From positions 1 through 59,390 of the forward strand of contig NZ_MQMG01000016.1 of the NCBI RefSeq assembly GCF_001908025.1: a stretch of 59,390 nt of DNA. The letters run 5' to 3'. Numbering within the stretch: the first letter of the stretch is position 1; every line of letters starts with the position of its first letter. The stretch is from Geobacillus proteiniphilus. Lineage in GTDB: Bacteria > Bacillota > Bacilli > Bacillales > Anoxybacillaceae. This document shows, piece after piece, positions 7,624-15,836 of this stretch. The notes beneath the pieces are model-generated. The model was not told the origin of the DNA and did not search any database. It saw nothing but the letters and a program-made list of their open reading frames with translations. The position numbers and the translations under genes are program-made.

Positions 7624-8664
7624 TTATTTATGCATGCCAAGCGACTTCAGAAGGTCGCCGATTTGCTGCTCTTGCTCTTTCAAAAATTTCGTAAACTCTT
7701 CGGAATTGCGGTACTCTGCTTCCCAACCTTGCTTTTGCAGCTCTTCTTTCCATTTTTCATGCTCAGACAGCTTTTTCAATGTCTCTTCCCAAAACGCTTT
7801 TGCTTCCGGAGACATTTCCTTCGGCCCGAAAACGCCGCGCCAAATCGTAAACTCGGCATCAAGGCCAAGCTCTTTCAACGTCGGCACGTCTTTCAGCACT
7901 CCGCCGAGGCGTTCTGGAGCGGAAACCGCCAACACCCGCACTTTGCCGGCTTTCAAATACTCCCCAACCGAAGACGCATCCGTTGCAATCACATCGGCAT
8001 TGCCGCCAAGCAGCGCCGCCATCGCTTCCCCACCGCCATCGTACGAAACATACTTGACTGATTTCGGATCGATGCCCGACTTATAGATTGGCAAAATCGC
8101 GACTAAATGATCCATCGAACCTGGCGCCGATCCCCCGGCTACCGTGACCGATTTCGGGTCCTGTTTAATGGCATCAAGCAGTTGGGTCAACGACTGAAAT
8201 TTGGAATCTGCTTTCACGACAATCGCACCAAAGTCCTTCGTCAACTGGGCGAGCGGGGTCGTGTCTTTGTAGCCAAATGGGCTGTTTCCTTCTTTTTTCA
8301 GGTTGTTGATGATAATCGGCGGCGAGTTGACAAACAGTTTGTAATCATTTTTGACATCTTGGGTGGCGTACTCAGCCATAAAGACCGCACCGCCGCCGCC
8401 CGGTTTGTTTTCAACCGTCATCGTCTGTTTGACAAGCCCCGTCTCATCGAGCACCTTTGTGATCGCGCGGGCCGTTAAATCCCAGCCGCCGCCCGCTCCG
8501 GACGGAGCAACAATCGTAATCGGCTTCGTCGGATAGTTTGAGGCCGATGAGCCAGAGTTCGAACCGGACGATTTCGATCCTGATGCATCGTTGCCGCTGC
8601 AGGCTGCCAATGCCAGTGTCATCATCCCTGCGGCTAGCAACCCCCACCATCTTTTTTTCTTCAT
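7624..8664 (-). CDS. tctC: Tripartite tricarboxylate transporter, substrate-binding lipoprotein
   Basis: Extracellular lipid-anchored binding protein of the TTT system. Starting at ATG 8664 (MKKKRWWGLL) the 346-aa protein has a basic N-terminus, a hydrophobic helix and the lipobox LAAC, with cleavage before Cys, then a Ser/Gly-rich linker. The mature part opens YPTKPITIVAPSGAGGGWD, the TctC/Bug-family signature that forms the carboxylate-binding loop. An in-frame ATG at 8715 would add residues before the signal peptide and is not used here. A perfect cre box lies 22 bases upstream, so CcpA probably represses the operon in rich sugar; activation by the downstream two-component pair is inferred. 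Confidence 0.92.
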   Translation of the reverse strand: MKKKRWWGLLAAGMMTLALAACSGNDASGSKSSGSNSGSSASNYPTKPITIVAPSGAGGGWDLTARAITKVLDETGLVKQTMTVENKPGGGGAVFMAEYATQDVKNDYKLFVNSPPIIINNLKKEGNSPFGYKDTTPLAQLTKDFGAIVVKADSKFQSLTQLLDAIKQDPKSVTVAGGSAPGSMDHLVAILPIYKSGIDPKSVKYVSYDGGGEAMAALLGGNADVIATDASSVGEYLKAGKVRVLAVSAPERLGGVLKDVPTLKELGLDAEFTIWRGVFGPKEMSPEAKAFWEETLKKLSEHEKWKEELQKQGWEAEYRNSEEFTKFLKEQEQQIGDLLKSLGMHK

Positions 8665-8685
8665 TCTCCCTTGCCCCCTTGTTTT

Positions 8686-8699
8686 TGATAACGTTTTCA
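8686..8699. promoter_or_regulatory. cre box (CcpA operator) upstream of tctC
   Basis: TGATAACGTTTTCA matches the Bacillus cre consensus TGWNANCGNTNWCA at all 14 positions. It is 22 bases before the tctC start codon, i.e. probably downstream of the promoter, a position where CcpA acts as a roadblock. Confidence 0.8.
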
Positions 8700-8753
8700 T
8701 CCATAACGTTACCATGCTGCTGTGTTAGTGTGAAGTTTTTGAAAATAAAATGA

Positions 8754-8769
8754 ATTTTGTGCATTTTGT
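8754..8769 (-). promoter_or_regulatory. Paired ATTTTGT direct repeat in the tctC promoter region
   Basis: ATTTTGT occurs at 8754-8760 and again at 8763-8769, about 90-105 bases upstream of the tctC start. Tandem AT-rich repeats are what regulators of the CitT/DctR class bind, so this is a candidate site for the response regulator encoded at 3184. I could not identify a confident -35/-10 pair here. Confidence 0.4.
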
Positions 8770-8908
8770 TCACAAGAATGTCCTGCTGCGCACAACCCTA
8801 AACCAGCTCATCGTTCTTTGCACCGTCGAACGAGCAATGTAAAATAGCTGAAGCGGAAAAAATGACAGGGAATCGTCAAAAAGAGATGAGGGAATGAGCC
8901 ATGTAGAC

Positions 8909-8940
8909 AAAAATCCCGCCAGCCAAGAAGGCAAGCGGGA
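8909..8940 (-). terminator. Terminator of the mannitol operon (after mtlD)
   Basis: On the minus strand GCGGGA (8935-8940) pairs with TCCCGC (8914-8919) around an internal GCC/GGC stem, followed directly by TTTTTG. It lies about 20 bases past the mtlD stop. Confidence 0.85.
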
Positions 8941-8961
8941 GACCAATTGACGTTGTTGTTT

Positions 8962-10119
8962 TTAGTGTGATTTTCGCATCTTGTCGTACTCTTCCCTCAC
9001 CGCCGCCACAAGCGGGTGCGCACTCTCAAGCCCCGCGTATTGCCGAAGCGCGCCTTCGATTCCGTGCTCGGCAATTGTTTGCTGGAGGGCGGCGGCTTCC
9101 ACGTCGCGGTCGTCATCGAACCGTAGCAGGGCGGCGATTCCTTTGGCCAAGCCGTGCGGGACTTTGCCGAATAAGGCGCAATATTGCACTGCCGGAGCGA
9201 CGAGGCGGTCATTCGGCCCGAGCTTGCGGATCGGCGAACGGGCGACGCGGAGGATGTCGTCGGACAGTGACGGATTCATGAAGCGCCCGATCGTCGTGTC
9301 GATATACGCGTGGTGCTCTTTTTCGCTCCAACCATGCTTTTTCACCAACACTGCTCCCGACTCATGGAGCGCTTGTTCAACGCTCGCACGGACGCCCCCG
9401 TCTTTCATGGCGTCTTGCACCGTTTCGTATTGTTTTAGGTAGCCTAAATAGGCGGCGAGCGCATGGCCGGTGTTGACGGTAAATAACTTTCGTTCAATAT
9501 ACGGCCCTAAGTCAGCGACAAAATGCGCTCCTTGAATCGGCGGAACAGTGCCGATGACGTTTCGCGCCTCAATCGCCCATTCGAAAAACGGTTCCACCGT
9601 GACGGCGAGTGGATCATCATTCGTCTGATTCGGCACGATGCGGTCGACCGCACAGTTGAGAAAGCCGACATGTTCGCTCGCCAACTGTTGTTCGGCTTCG
9701 GAAAGGTGGGCAAGGACGTGCTGTTTCAACGCCTCTGTGCCGGCGATCATGTTTTCACACGCGATGACGTGAAGCGGCTTTTGTTGGATGGCGAACCGCC
9801 GCTGGAGCCCTGCAGCAACAACGGGAGCGATCGCTGGCAAAATAGGTGGGCCGACGGCGGTTGTCACCAAATCAGCGTCTGCGATCGCCTCGATGACCTT
9901 CTCCCGCTCCGTTTGGCTGTTCAGGGCCGAAACGCCGCGCACCCATTGTTCTTCTCGCTGCTCGCCGGCGACAATGACGCGATACTCCCCCCGCTCTTTC
10001 AGCAAACGGACGATTTGTTCATTGACATCAACGAACACGACGTCATATCCCGACGCCGCCAGCAGACTGCCGATAAAGCCGCGGCCGATGTTGCCGGCGC
10101 CAAAGTGGACGGCCCGCAT
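8962..10119 (-). CDS. mtlD: Mannitol-1-phosphate 5-dehydrogenase
   Basis: Cytosolic NAD-dependent enzyme oxidising mannitol 1-phosphate to fructose 6-phosphate. The 385-aa protein begins [17 protein letters not shown], the diagnostic NAD-binding start of MtlD, with the polyol dehydrogenase C-terminal domain bearing the Lys/Asn region around [17 protein letters not shown]. Length matches the family. Its ATG overlaps the mtlF stop codon by one base (TGATG), so translation is coupled. It is the last gene of mtlA-mtlR-mtlF-mtlD and is followed by a strong terminator. Confidence 0.96.
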   Translation of the reverse strand: MRAVHFGAGNIGRGFIGSLLAASGYDVVFVDVNEQIVRLLKERGEYRVIVAGEQREEQWVRGVSALNSQTEREKVIEAIADADLVTTAVGPPILPAIAPVVAAGLQRRFAIQQKPLHVIACENMIAGTEALKQHVLAHLSEAEQQLASEHVGFLNCAVDRIVPNQTNDDPLAVTVEPFFEWAIEARNVIGTVPPIQGAHFVADLGPYIERKLFTVNTGHALAAYLGYLKQYETVQDAMKDGGVRASVEQALHESGAVLVKKHGWSEKEHHAYIDTTIGRFMNPSLSDDILRVARSPIRKLGPNDRLVAPAVQYCALFGKVPHGLAKGIAALLRFDDDRDVEAAALQQTIAEHGIEGALRQYAGLESAHPLVAAVREEYDKMRKSH

Positions 10120-10562
10120 CAGCCGTTCACCTCATTGAGCAGCGCAAGAATTTCTTCTTCTGTTTTGGCGTTCGCCATCGCTTCTACATGATCCGCTTCC
10201 GCGCAAACAAGCGCGAGTTGAGAGAGGATGTCTAAATGTTCCCCATCTTTGCCAGCAATGCCGATCACGATCGTGGCCATGTTGCCGCCGCCAAAATCGA
10301 CGCCGTCTGGAACTTGCACGATCGAAATGCCGGACTGTTTCACGAGCGCTTTTGCCGCTTCCGTTCCGTGCGGAATGGCGACGTTGTTGCCGATATACGT
10401 TGATGTCAGTTCTTCCCGTTCAAGCATCGCATCAACATATGCTGGGGCGACATATCCTTGCTTGACCAGCACCTCGCCGGCGAGGCGGATCGCCTCTTCT
10501 TTCGTCTTTGGTTGCGCATTGAGCACAATGTTTTCTTTGTTTAAAATCGAATGGGTCAACAT
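10119..10562 (-). CDS. mtlF: Mannitol-specific PTS enzyme IIA
   Basis: Phosphocarrier that passes phosphate from HPr to the MtlA IIB domain. ATG at 10562 ([15 protein letters not shown]) has AAGGAG eight bases upstream and gives 147 aa, the usual size for a free IIA(Mtl). The active His lies in the [12 protein letters not shown] motif. It begins 5 bases after the mtlR stop and overlaps mtlD by one base. In E. coli this domain is fused to MtlA; a separate gene is the Bacillus/Geobacillus arrangement. Confidence 0.95.
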   Translation of the reverse strand: MLTHSILNKENIVLNAQPKTKEEAIRLAGEVLVKQGYVAPAYVDAMLEREELTSTYIGNNVAIPHGTEAAKALVKQSGISIVQVPDGVDFGGGNMATIVIGIAGKDGEHLDILSQLALVCAEADHVEAMANAKTEEEILALLNEVNG

Positions 10563-10567
10563 CCGTT

Positions 10568-12658
10568 TCACTCCTTCATCGATATCCAATAATCATCGAA
10601 AAATTGTTCCAAATGATCGCTAATAAGCGAATACACTTCGTCTTCGCCGCCATAAGCCAACATGGCCGCGCTTTGCTCGTCCTTTACGAGCAACGTGCTC
10701 ACATGGCTTAATACTGAAAGCACCTCTTCATCCGCATCAGCAGGACCGAGAAGCAACACGACCGTGTTGATCTCCATCGGCTCCCCGTCCATCCCCGCCA
10801 CCGTTTGCGGCGAATCAAGTCGGTACATTGTCAGCGACGGACGAAGGACAGCGAAGCTTCGAGCGTGGTAAAGCGCCAGCGTCGTGCCAGGGACGCCAAG
10901 CCCGCCAAGCGACTCGCGGCGCCGCAGCTCCTCGATGACGACATCGGCATCGACAATGACGCCGCTTCGTTCGAAGCGGCGGCACGCGTCCGTCAATATT
11001 TCATGAACAGAGCGCCTCTTGACCACCTCGAGGGAAAAACCGTCCAAAATGTGGACGATCGTCTCGCTGATGCGCCGAACCGCCTTCATCGTGTCGAGCG
11101 CTGGCCTGTTTCGCCGTGCGGTTGACTCTTTCCTCATCCGCTTTTCAGCGGCCGATTTTCGCTCTAAACACTCGCGGATCGACCGCGCTTCCTCCTCGGT
11201 CAGCATCGGGCTGACGACGATATGCGGCCCATACTCCTCGGGAAGCGGCACGGTCGAGATGACGAGATCGTACGCGCTGACATCTTTTCCTTTCCATTCA
11301 AACGCGGAAGCTTGTTCCAGCGAAACAATGTCCGGAATCTCTTTTTTCAGCCTCATCGCTAAAATTTTCGCCGTCCCAAGCCCGCTCGAACAAATGACTA
11401 ACACCCGCCAGCCTTTTTTCTCCCGCATGAGCGCGGCCGCAAAATGGAGCACCAAATAGCCAATCTCCTCATCCGGGATCGGAATGTCGCCAAACAGCTG
11501 CCGCGCCCCATCTGCGACAATGGCGAACAGCTCCGCATAGTCTTGTTTGATTTGATCAAGCAGCGGATTGGCGACCCCCATTCCGTGTTCGAGGCGATAC
11601 AGAGCCGGCTTTAAATGGACGACAAGGTCTTCGTATAACGTACGGTCGGTGGATAAATCAACGCCGAGCTTATCACTGACAGAGCGGATGAGTTGCTGCG
11701 CTTTCATGCCAACGGTTAAGCTCGGTTCTTCCATCATCGTTCCTTGACGGTTGCGCCATTTCGCTCCCATCAAGTGCATCGTCATATAGCCGACTTCTTC
11801 GTTAGGGATGTCAACGTCAAAGACTTTTTCTAACGATTCAGCGAGCTCATGCGCGATCTCATATTCTTTCGTCGCTTGCAACGCCTGCAAATCCCGCGGA
11901 TCGAAGTGGATCGCTTCTCCCCGCTTGATGCGCTCCATGGCGAGCGCCAAATGGACGACGAAGGCGATGTACGAGCTGTCGGCCATCGTAAACGGAAGCT
12001 TTTCTTTCACTTGCTCGATTTGCTGCTCAATGATGGCGAGCTTTTTTCTGTCCACAAGCCCGAGCAGCTTCTCCGCCACGGTGTCAAGCGGAGCGTCCGC
12101 CCGTTTTTGGATCGTCTCTTTCATCAATGCCAAAAATTCGTGTTCATCAACATGGCGGAACAACAAGTCGCTCATCAAGCGCCGTTTCGCTGATTCCGAA
12201 CCGGCAAGCTCCACCCCGTATCCACGCTTGCGGATGAGCGAAAGCCCGTACGCTTCTACCGTTTGTTCCAATTTGTCCAAATCCAAGCTGACAGTGGCGA
12301 CCGTGACGTTCAAGTCATAGGCCAATGTGACGAGTTTCACTGGCTCGTTGGCTTCCAACAGCGCAATTAAAATCATGAGCTGCCGCTCTTCGGGGGTGTA
12401 TTCATGATGAGAAAGGCGAAACAGCTCTGCGGCCAGCGCCTGCTTGTTTTCCTCTTCCCCGACGAGGCGGATGCCGACTCCTGCTCTTTTCGCGAGCTTA
12501 AGCCCATAGCGGCGGAAGACCGATTCCAAACCTTGCAAATCACGATGAACCGTGCGGGCGCTGACATTCAGTTCCTCCGCCAATTCGCCGACTGTTATGT
12601 CCCTATCGTCCGCCAACAACCGTTCAAGCAACTTCCGCTCCCGTGCCGATACGTACAT
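10568..12658 (-). CDS. mtlR: Mannitol operon transcriptional activator
   Basis: PRD-containing activator of the mannitol operon, 696 aa. Domains in order: DeoR-type HTH (about 1-60; NVSARTVHRDLQ), a second HTH-like segment, PRD1 (about 190-290), PRD2 (about 300-400), an EIIB(Gat)-like domain with the Cys loop VLVICSSGLGTAKI near residue 405, and an EIIA(Mtl)-like C-terminal domain with His in ALYHARS. These are the sites through which HPr, EI and MtlA/MtlF phosphorylate MtlR and set its activity, as established for G. stearothermophilus and B. subtilis. GGGAGGTG precedes the start. A sigma-A promoter is visible about 75-100 bases upstream. Confidence 0.95.
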   Translation of the reverse strand: MYVSARERKLLERLLADDRDITVGELAEELNVSARTVHRDLQGLESVFRRYGLKLAKRAGVGIRLVGEEENKQALAAELFRLSHHEYTPEERQLMILIALLEANEPVKLVTLAYDLNVTVATVSLDLDKLEQTVEAYGLSLIRKRGYGVELAGSESAKRRLMSDLLFRHVDEHEFLALMKETIQKRADAPLDTVAEKLLGLVDRKKLAIIEQQIEQVKEKLPFTMADSSYIAFVVHLALAMERIKRGEAIHFDPRDLQALQATKEYEIAHELAESLEKVFDVDIPNEEVGYMTMHLMGAKWRNRQGTMMEEPSLTVGMKAQQLIRSVSDKLGVDLSTDRTLYEDLVVHLKPALYRLEHGMGVANPLLDQIKQDYAELFAIVADGARQLFGDIPIPDEEIGYLVLHFAAALMREKKGWRVLVICSSGLGTAKILAMRLKKEIPDIVSLEQASAFEWKGKDVSAYDLVISTVPLPEEYGPHIVVSPMLTEEEARSIRECLERKSAAEKRMRKESTARRNRPALDTMKAVRRISETIVHILDGFSLEVVKRRSVHEILTDACRRFERSGVIVDADVVIEELRRRESLGGLGVPGTTLALYHARSFAVLRPSLTMYRLDSPQTVAGMDGEPMEINTVVLLLGPADADEEVLSVLSHVSTLLVKDEQSAAMLAYGGEDEVYSLISDHLEQFFDDYWISMKE

Positions 12659-12729
12659 CGCCGTTCACCTCCCATCACGGAACAGCATTGTTGACATTTT
12701 TGAAATAAATCTTTGCCTCTTCCATCCTT

Positions 12730-12759
12730 ATTGTAAGGGCTTTTTTCTTGATTTGACAA
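12730..12759 (-). promoter_or_regulatory. Sigma-A promoter of mtlR
   Basis: On the minus strand TTGTCA (12754-12759) and TACAAT (12730-12735) are 18 bases apart. The promoter lies in the mtlA-mtlR gap and could drive mtlRFD separately from mtlA. The rest of the 312-base gap holds only the mtlA terminator and AT-rich sequence. Confidence 0.6.
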
Positions 12760-12920
12760 TGAATAGATGTTTCGTTTTCGTCATTGTTATTGTTGACAGA
12801 TTTTAATTTTGCATGTATTTTTCTCTTTCGTCGTTTTAACGAAGTTCACCGCGGTCGGGCACATCCATGCGGATGGGAGCGGAGGAAAGTGCCCCTAGCC
12901 GTCGAGGTAAACGCGAAATC

Positions 12921-12959
12921 ACAAAGCAAAACGCAGGGGGAACGCCATTTCCCCTGCGT
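12921..12959 (-). terminator. Hairpin after mtlA
   Basis: ACGCAGGGG (12931-12939) pairs with CCCCTGCGT (12951-12959), a 9-bp stem, with TTTTGCTTTG following on the minus strand. The T tract is interrupted, so partial read-through into mtlRFD is plausible. Confidence 0.75.
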
Positions 12960-12970
12960 CTCATGCCGAT

Positions 12971-14419
12971 TTACGCGTTCTTTTTCAATTGCTCGATCAA
13001 TTCATCGTATTTCGGGCTGTTTAAGAAGTTTTCGACCGATACATGGTACGCATTTGGCAACTTCGCCTTCGCCCGGTCGGTCAAGTTTTGATGGGTGACG
13101 ACGATGTCGGCGTCGGCCGGAAGCTGGTTGATCGCTGTATTCGTCACTTCGATATCGAGCCCGGCCTTTTGTACTTTGTTGCGCAAAATCGATGCTCCCA
13201 TCGCGCTCGAGCCCATTCCCGCATCACACGCGAACACAATTTTCTTCACGCGGCCAGGAACCGCTTGGGCCACAGCTGCCGAAGCGGCTTCTTTCTGTTG
13301 CAACGCGGCAGCCACTTGGCTCTTTTTTCCTTTCAGCTGTTCCATTTTTTCCGTTGCTTTCGTCAACTCTTCTTCCTCTTCGGATTGTTTCGCCGCTTTT
13401 AAGAAAATCGAAGCGACGAGGAACGACACCGCTGCGGCGACGAACACGCCGACTAGCACGCCGAAGTAATTCCCTTTCGGCGTCATCGCCAGCAAGGCGA
13501 AAATGCTTCCCGGCGACGGCACCGCCACCAGCCCGGCGTTGAGGATGGTAAACGTGAACACGCCGCTCACGCCGCCCGCCATGGCTGCCAAAATCAAAAT
13601 CGGTCGCATGAGAATGTACGGGAAGTAAATTTCATGAATCCCGCCAAGGAAGTGGATAATGACTGCCCCCGGCGCCGATTGTTTCGCCATCCCCTTGCCA
13701 AACAGCCAATACGCCAGCAAAATCCCCAACCCTGGACCAGGGTTCGTTTCCAGCAAGAACAAAATCGATTTCCCGGTTTTCGCCGCTTGTTCGACGCCAA
13801 GCGGGCTTAAAATTCCATGGTTGATCGCATTGTTCAAGAACAGCACTTTCCCCGGCTCGATGAACAAGTTCGCCAGCGGCAACAAGTGCCAATCAATGAT
13901 TTTTTCCACTCCTGCCGCTAACGTTTTACTGATCACAGAAATGACCGGGCCGACTCCTTTAAAGGCGAGCAGCGTCAACACGCCGCCGACGATCCCGGCC
14001 GAAAAGTTGTTCACAAGCATCTCAAATCCTTGCTTGACTTTCCCTTGGAAGAGCCCGTCTACCTTTTTGATCACATAACCGCCAAGCGGCCCCATGATCA
14101 TCGCGCCTAAAAACATCGGGATTTCCGAACCAACGATGACCCCCATCGTCGCCGTCGCCCCGACGACACCGCCGCGGACGTCGTACACCATTTTGCCGCC
14201 CGTATAGCCAATCAACAGCGGCAGCAAATACGTAATCATCGGACCGACGAGCTTCGCAAACGTCTCGTTCGGCAGCCAGCCGGTCGGGATAAACAGGGCG
14301 GTAATCAGCCCCCAGGCGATAAACGCCCCGATATTCGGCATAATCATGCCGCTCAAATAACCGCCAAACCGCTGAATCTTCACACGGAAGCCTGTTTCGT
14401 TTCCGGTTGTATGCGTCAT
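12971..14419 (-). CDS. mtlA: Mannitol-specific PTS enzyme IICB
   Basis: Membrane permease that imports mannitol and phosphorylates it to mannitol 1-phosphate. The 482-aa protein has the IIC membrane domain (about 10-345) with the conserved GGIHEIYFPYI loop that contacts substrate, a linker, and a IIB domain (about 390-482) with phosphoacceptor Cys398 in VFACDAGMGSS. No IIA domain is present; MtlF supplies it. It is the first gene of the operon and has a strong GGAGGA ribosome site. A cre-like box and a TTGACA element lie upstream. Confidence 0.96.
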   Translation of the reverse strand: MTHTTGNETGFRVKIQRFGGYLSGMIMPNIGAFIAWGLITALFIPTGWLPNETFAKLVGPMITYLLPLLIGYTGGKMVYDVRGGVVGATATMGVIVGSEIPMFLGAMIMGPLGGYVIKKVDGLFQGKVKQGFEMLVNNFSAGIVGGVLTLLAFKGVGPVISVISKTLAAGVEKIIDWHLLPLANLFIEPGKVLFLNNAINHGILSPLGVEQAAKTGKSILFLLETNPGPGLGILLAYWLFGKGMAKQSAPGAVIIHFLGGIHEIYFPYILMRPILILAAMAGGVSGVFTFTILNAGLVAVPSPGSIFALLAMTPKGNYFGVLVGVFVAAAVSFLVASIFLKAAKQSEEEEELTKATEKMEQLKGKKSQVAAALQQKEAASAAVAQAVPGRVKKIVFACDAGMGSSAMGASILRNKVQKAGLDIEVTNTAINQLPADADIVVTHQNLTDRAKAKLPNAYHVSVENFLNSPKYDELIEQLKKNA

Positions 14420-14458
14420 AAAGCTGTTCCTCCTTTTCTGCTTGACTGTACCTTTATC

Positions 14459-14472
14459 TTAAAACGCTTACA
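14459..14472. promoter_or_regulatory. cre-like box upstream of mtlA
   Basis: TTAAAACGCTTACA matches the cre consensus at 13 of 14 positions and lies about 40 bases before the mtlA start. CcpA control of mannitol operons is established for Bacillus and Geobacillus. Confidence 0.7.
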
Positions 14473-14484
14473 ACCGGCCCTTCA

Positions 14485-14510
14485 ATGATAAGTAAACGCG
14501 ATTTTGTCAA
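14485..14510 (-). promoter_or_regulatory. Probable mtlA promoter (MtlR-dependent)
   Basis: On the minus strand TTGACA (14505-14510) is followed by TATCAT (14485-14490) only 14 bases on; at 17-18 bases the -10 would be the poor ATTGAA or CATTGA. Sub-standard spacing fits a promoter that needs MtlR, but which hexamers are used is uncertain. Confidence 0.4.
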
Positions 14511-14561
14511 GGGGGTTATTGACAGGTTTTAAAAAGGAAAAGCCGAGCGCGGTGGGCGGGG

Positions 14562-15065
14562 TTACGGTATTTCTTCTGCTAATGACAACGCCTCTCGATA
14601 GAGACGTTGGGAGAGATAAAATCCATTTTCAAGCAAAATGTCTAATAGCGGCTTTACTTCCGCTATTTTCCTGTTTTTCTTTCCCAGAATCAAAACTCCA
14701 ATTGTACCGATAGGCCGTAAAAGGAATTGTTTCGACAATGATCTGGCAGCATGCTCATCAATCACAACGACTTGAGCACCAAGTTCTTTCGCTCCAATAA
14801 TAACTTCTAACTCCCCGGCATGGAATTTTCCATATAAACTTTCAACAAGGCTGCGATTTTTTACATGGTATAGCCTAAACACCCCCTCGCTGACCAATCG
14901 TTTGAGCTCCTCTTTTCCATAATGGCGTGGGGCATGGTTATGAACAATTTCTTGATAGACAGCTTCCGGAACATATACTTCATCAAATAGTTCAGACAAA
15001 AGAGTCAATTGACCAACGATCGACAGACCTATAATCGGTGTAGAATTGACCGTAACCCTACTCAT
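14562..15065 (-). CDS. DUF3368/PIN-like toxin of a toxin-antitoxin pair
   Basis: Predicted PIN-domain ribonuclease-like protein of the DUF3368 family, 167 aa. The start MSRVTVNSTPIIGLSIVG matches the family's N-terminus (a VNSTPLIxL-type beta strand). Acidic residues are placed as in PIN proteins: E38 in VYQEIV, E90 in HAGELEVI and D107 in VVVIDEHAAR. The first 8 bases overlap the end of the UPF0175 gene (ATGAGTAG), the usual antitoxin-toxin coupling. DUF3368-UPF0175 pairs are annotated as probable type II systems; toxicity has not been shown for most. The pair sits beside an IS605 relic, consistent with mobile DNA. Confidence 0.8.
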   Translation of the reverse strand: MSRVTVNSTPIIGLSIVGQLTLLSELFDEVYVPEAVYQEIVHNHAPRHYGKEELKRLVSEGVFRLYHVKNRSLVESLYGKFHAGELEVIIGAKELGAQVVVIDEHAARSLSKQFLLRPIGTIGVLILGKKNRKIAEVKPLLDILLENGFYLSQRLYREALSLAEEIP

Positions 15066-15354
15066 TGTGATCCCTATTTTCTTTGCTCAATTTTTGCACC
15101 GTGTCCCAATCATCTTTGATGTGTTCCTCCGTATATTCCATCCAAGGAATCGCCTTCGAACGCAATACATCGATAAATTCCCCTAAGGATTTTCCTGCCA
15201 ATTCAGCCGCTTTCGCCAGCGTCACCTGTTTTCCAACAAACAAACCAATCGCCAATGAAAGCTTTATTTTTGCCTCAACTGTGTTGCCTTCCAATTCATT
15301 AATGGCGGGCAAAAACTCTTTCGGCAAGTTCACCTGAAAGTAGTCCATGGCCAT
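15058..15354 (-). CDS. UPF0175-family antitoxin
   Basis: Small DNA-binding antitoxin candidate, about 98 aa. It carries the UPF0175 core: a short beta strand (YFQVNLPKEFLPAI) followed by helices AKIKLSLAIGLFVGKQVTLAKAAELAGKSLGEFID, in which KAAELAGKSLGEF is the HTH-like segment. ATG 15354 has AAGGGTG upstream; a GTG three codons earlier is also possible. It overlaps the PIN-like toxin gene by 8 bases. Such proteins normally neutralise the toxin and repress their own promoter. Confidence 0.8.
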   Translation of the reverse strand: MAMDYFQVNLPKEFLPAINELEGNTVEAKIKLSLAIGLFVGKQVTLAKAAELAGKSLGEFIDVLRSKAIPWMEYTEEHIKDDWDTVQKLSKENRDHNE

Positions 15355-15477
15355 TGAACTCACACCCTTTTTTATTTTATTCTATCACACTTCGCGCCTT
15401 TTGGATGCTGTCACGGAACGAATAGCATTTCCAAATTTTTTACTACACGCTCAACACGACGGAAATGAAACCGACTC

Positions 15478-15730
15478 AATTGAACACTCCCCACCCGCGC
15501 TCACGTAGAGAAGTAGGGGATTCTCGGGAACACCCTAACCTACGGTAAGCTGTCAGCTAAGCCATCCCTGTGCATCCCACCGTTGAGCTTCCTCAAAAAG
15601 ATCGCAATCGAAGCCCTTCCTTTGTTCTTTTGGTGCAAGGGGAAGATCGTTGGTGGAAGACGCCGGTTCATCCCCCACTTACGCTCATGCTTGGAAGTTG
15701 AGGCCTTCTCGGTTCGAGGTGATAAAAAAG
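15478..15730 (-). mobile_element. IS200/IS605-type relic (right end and omega-RNA-like part)
   Basis: There is no intact gene between 15355 and 15836. On the minus strand the segment ends AGAATCCCC ... GGGGAGTGTTCAATT, the same closing pattern as the right end of the intact tnpB element at 55719-55752 (AGAATCCC ... GGAGTGTCAATT). The rest is GC-rich, stem-forming sequence of the kind that encodes the tnpB-associated RNA. A 74-codon open frame inside it has no ribosome site and looks accidental. No tnpB catalytic motif remains. Confidence 0.5.
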
Positions 15731-15794
15731 GGGACTGACCCAAAAGGGTAATTTTCCTTAACAAAACACAACATATTGTCTATATACGGTAATA

Positions 15795-15827
15795 AGAAAG
15801 GGTGCCCCGCTACATTTGGGACACCCC
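15795..15827 (-). terminator. Terminator after mmsA
   Basis: GGGTG/CACCC and CCC/GGG arms (15800-15808 with 15818-15826) form a stem with one unpaired base per side; TTTCTTATT follows on the minus strand. It lies 10 bases past the mmsA stop. Confidence 0.75.
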
Positions 15828-15836
15828 ATCATTCGC

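Noticed and set aside
5575-8664. Citrate-specific naming of the transporter
   Set aside because: TTT systems carry several acids; the sensor family supports a tri- or dicarboxylate but sequence alone does not prove citrate.
15540-15764. 74-codon frame in the IS relic
   Set aside because: No ribosome site, composition of structured RNA, overlaps the likely omega-RNA remnant.
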